A DNA stretch of 8,132 nucleotides from Prevotellaceae bacterium. Lineage in GTDB: Bacteria > Bacteroidota > Bacteroidia > Bacteroidales > Bacteroidaceae. Where the stretch lies: assembly GCA_021204885.1 (NCBI GenBank), contig JAJPYP010000157.1, positions 1 through 8,132 of the forward strand. Reading direction: 5' to 3'. How positions within the stretch are numbered: position 1 is the first letter of the stretch; the number at the start of each line of letters is the position of its first letter. Both the position numbers and the translations under genes were made by a program. Positions 6,522-8,132 of this stretch are shown piece after piece. Under the pieces are notes generated by a model. That model did not search any database, had not been told where the DNA came from, and saw only the letters and a program-made list of their open reading frames with translations.

Positions 6522-7604
6522 CTTGAACTCCAACCGCAACTGTTCCCACAGGCCCTGTTTGCGGGTGCCTTCATCGCGCGGATGGGAGACGTAAAGGCCG
6601 ATGAGGCGGATGGGATGCGTTTCAAAGTCGACCTCTTGCAAGAGTCGCTTGGCCAATGGAAGGATGGTTTCCAACGTGCGGAGGTCTTTCTCCTGAGTGA
6701 GGCTGCGGGTGATTTGGGTGAAGTCGTGGAACTTGATTTTCAGCGTAAGGGTGTTGCCGTGGAACTCCTTGCCTTGCAGGCGCTCGACCAACTCCACGGC
6801 CACGTGGTAAAGCTCGATGATGACGGCACTGCGGCGGTCGATGTCGCGCTCCAAGGTGTGCTCGCACCCCAAGGACTTGCGCACGCGCTCGGGCTCGACA
6901 GGGCGGTTGTCGATGCCACGGGCGAAGTCGTAATAGATGGCGCCTGCCTTGCCGAACTCGCGCCGCAACATCTCTTGGGAACAGTCGCCGAGGGTCTTGC
7001 CGTCGTATATACCTAACCGATGCATGCGCTTGGCCGTGACCGGGCCCACGCCCCAAAAGCGTTCAATGGGCAGCCGCGCTATGAACGCAAGGGCTTGGTC
7101 GGGGTGGATGGTGCAAAGGCCGTCGGGCTTGCGGTAGTCGGACGCCACCTTGGCCAAGAACTTGTTGTAAGAGATGCCGGCGGAGGCTACAAGGTGCAGC
7201 CGCTCGCGTATCTTCCGCTTGATTTCCTTGGCTATATCCACGGCCAAGGCGATGCCGGGCTTGTTCTGCGTGACGTCCAAGAAGGCCTCGTCCAAGGAGA
7301 TGGGCTCTACAAGGTCGGTGTATTCGTGGAAGATTTCATGTATCTGCCGCGAGACGGACTTGTAGACTTCCATGCGGCCGGGCACGAAGAGCAACTCAGG
7401 GCAGATGCGCTTGGCCATTTTGGACGACATGGCTGAATGGACACCGAAGCGACGGGCTTCATAGCTGGCGGCGGCCACCACACCGCGCTCGTCGGCATGG
7501 CCCACGGCTACGGGCTTGCCGCGTAGTTCGGGATGGTCGCGCTGCTCTACCGAGGCGTAGAAAGCGTCCATGTCGATGTGTATGATCTTCCGCTCGTCCA
7601 TCAT
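6507..7604 (-). CDS. dinB: DNA polymerase IV (Y-family translesion polymerase)
   Basis: A 365-residue Y-family DNA polymerase that extends primers past damaged template bases. The palm motif IIHIDMDAFYASVEQRD carries catalytic D11, with Y16 at the steric-gate position. SLDEAF supplies D105 and E106, the other metal ligands. SAGISYNKFLAKVASDYRKP (141-160) is the conserved family block. A helix-hairpin-helix follows at about 178-199 (LPIERFWGVGPVTAKR), then the little-finger domain. QLRLEF (355-360) near the C-terminus looks like a beta-clamp binding motif. Length is typical (about 350-365). Start is ATG 7604, or the adjacent in-frame ATG 7601; codons further upstream overlap the promoter and are rejected. 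The last residues ECIR and the stop are encoded within the final unit of the palindromic array. No LexA-like box is seen; it is transcribed divergently from the metal ATPase. Confidence 0.96.
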   Translation of the reverse strand: MMDERKIIHIDMDAFYASVEQRDHPELRGKPVAVGHADERGVVAAASYEARRFGVHSAMSSKMAKRICPELLFVPGRMEVYKSVSRQIHEIFHEYTDLVEPISLDEAFLDVTQNKPGIALAVDIAKEIKRKIRERLHLVASAGISYNKFLAKVASDYRKPDGLCTIHPDQALAFIARLPIERFWGVGPVTAKRMHRLGIYDGKTLGDCSQEMLRREFGKAGAIYYDFARGIDNRPVEPERVRKSLGCEHTLERDIDRRSAVIIELYHVAVELVERLQGKEFHGNTLTLKIKFHDFTQITRSLTQEKDLRTLETILPLAKRLLQEVDFETHPIRLIGLYVSHPRDEGTRKQGLWEQLRLEFKECIR

Positions 7605-7618
7605 TGCCTGCTTGCACG

Positions 7619-7649
7619 CAAAGGTAGGGGAAAGTGGACAACTTTGCAA
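7619..7649 (-). promoter_or_regulatory. dinB promoter
   Basis: On the minus strand TACCTTTG (7626-7619) is a perfect TAnnTTTG -7 box, with a TTG -33 element at 7649-7647 and 20 nt between them. The predicted transcription start near 7614 gives a leader of only about 10 nt before ATG 7604. The -33 element lies inside the inverted repeat at 7644-7660. Confidence 0.75.
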
Positions 7650-7660
7650 CTTGGTTGCAA
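7644..7660. promoter_or_regulatory. Perfect inverted repeat between divergent promoters (candidate operator)
   Basis: TTGCAAC-TTG-GTTGCAA is a perfect 7-bp dyad with a 3-bp spacer centred on 7652. It covers the -33 elements of both the dinB promoter (7647-7649) and the metal-ATPase promoter (7651-7653), so a bound dimer would be expected to block both. TTGCAA half-sites resemble boxes bound by some Fur-family metal regulators (for example the Streptomyces nickel regulator Nur). Assignment to a regulator is inference. Confidence 0.5.
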
Positions 7661-7679
7661 GCGCATCGGCTTACCTTTG
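7651..7679 (+). promoter_or_regulatory. Promoter of the heavy-metal P-type ATPase
   Basis: TACCTTTG (7672-7679) is a perfect Bacteroidetes -7 box, with TTG at 7651-7653 and an 18-nt spacer. The predicted start near 7684 leaves an A-rich leader of about 19 nt before ATG 7703. The -33 TTG is the central spacer of the inverted repeat at 7644-7660. Confidence 0.72.
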
Positions 7680-7702
7680 CATAAAATTTAAAGAAAGAAG
7701 TT

Positions 7703-8132
7703 ATGGGACATACTTGTAAATGCTGCCAAGAGCACGGACATATACATCATCACGGGCATGAACATGAACACGAGCATGAACATGAGCATGAATGCGGACA
7801 CGACCACGGGCATAATCATGGACACGACCACGGGCACGACCACGGCCACGGGCATGGCGATGAACACGCCGGCTTCTTGCACGACTATTGGAGAATACTG
7901 CTCTCGGCCGTGCTGCTGCTGGCAGGTCTTGTCTTGGACGGTATAAGCGTGCCGTTCTTCTATAGCGGCATCGTGCGCTTCTGCTGGTACTTGGTCGCCT
8001 TGCTGCCCGTCGGCCTGCCGGTGTTCAAGGAGGTGGTGGAGAGCATCCGGGCACGCGACGCTTTCAATGAGTTCACCTTGATGACCATAGCCATGATAGG
8101 CGCGTTCTACATCGGCGAGTATCCCGAAGGGG
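7703..8132 (+). CDS. Heavy-metal translocating P1B-type ATPase, N-terminal part (truncated by window edge)
   Basis: The first 143 codons of an inner-membrane efflux pump, probably for Zn/Cd/Pb-type ions. After MGHTCKCCQE the chain has 24 His within the first 60 residues, as alternating HE pairs (19-30) and GHDH-type repeats (32-51), plus Cys 5, 7, 8 and 31: a likely soft-metal binding tail. There is no ferredoxin-like HMA domain with GMxCxxC before the membrane part. Residues about 64-84 (RILLSAVLLLAGLVLDGIS) and about 90-108 (YSGIVRFCWYLVALLPVGL) are the first two membrane helices. PVFKEVVESIRARDAFNEFT and TIAMIGAFYIGEYPEG (128-143) match the region before the family's third helix. The catalytic DKTG and the CPx-type motif would lie beyond the window. 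A CDF transporter is also often His-rich but does not have the IGEYPEG block. Metal specificity cannot be read from this part. Confidence 0.9.
   Translation, partial: MGHTCKCCQEHGHIHHHGHEHEHEHEHEHECGHDHGHNHGHDHGHDHGHGHGDEHAGFLHDYWRILLSAVLLLAGLVLDGISVPFFYSGIVRFCWYLVALLPVGLPVFKEVVESIRARDAFNEFTLMTIAMIGAFYIGEYPEG

Overview
The window looks like chromosomal DNA from a member of the Bacteroidales, probably Bacteroides/Phocaeicola/Prevotella-like. The evidence is the Bacteroidetes-type promoter box TAnnTTTG (read as TACCTTTG, TATTTTTG and TAAATTTG) upstream of several genes, A-rich leaders with little or no Shine-Dalgarno sequence, and protein sequences that read like Bacteroides versions of IleS, ZapA, RNase Y and DinB. 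No tRNA, rRNA, IS element, prophage or CRISPR array was seen.

Layout. (1) 1-786, minus: the N-terminal 262 codons of isoleucyl-tRNA synthetase (ileS), running off the left edge, behind a leader of about 100 nt with two hairpins. (2) 995-3306, plus: a housekeeping cluster of a small coiled-coil protein, ZapA and RNase Y (rny). A long imperfect hairpin with a T-tract sits between zapA and rny. (3) 3530-6049, minus: one continuous reading frame fusing an ADP-ribosylglycohydrolase domain, a CX5R tyrosine/dual-specificity-type phosphatase domain and a second, different ADP-ribosylglycohydrolase domain, all with apparently intact catalytic motifs. (4) 6261-6521: a tandem array of 12 short units with a 23-bp period, each built on a palindromic core (AAGCGCTT or AATGCATT). 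Its last unit lies inside the 3' end of dinB. (5) 6507-7604, minus: DNA polymerase IV (dinB). (6) 7703-8132, plus: the start of a heavy-metal P-type ATPase with a very His-rich N-terminus, divergent from dinB. The two promoters are back to back around a perfect 7-3-7 inverted repeat.

How the genes relate. The coiled-coil protein and ZapA are probably cell-division partners, sharing a transcript that may read through, or be attenuated before, rny. The metal ATPase and dinB share a divergent control region. The dyad there could be an operator for a metal-responsive repressor, but this is inference. The fusion protein has no obvious functional partner here. Its three domains together suggest an enzyme that removes ADP-ribose and phosphate groups from a common class of substrate. 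The most interesting items are the three-domain fusion, the palindromic array just upstream of it, and the dyad between dinB and the metal pump.
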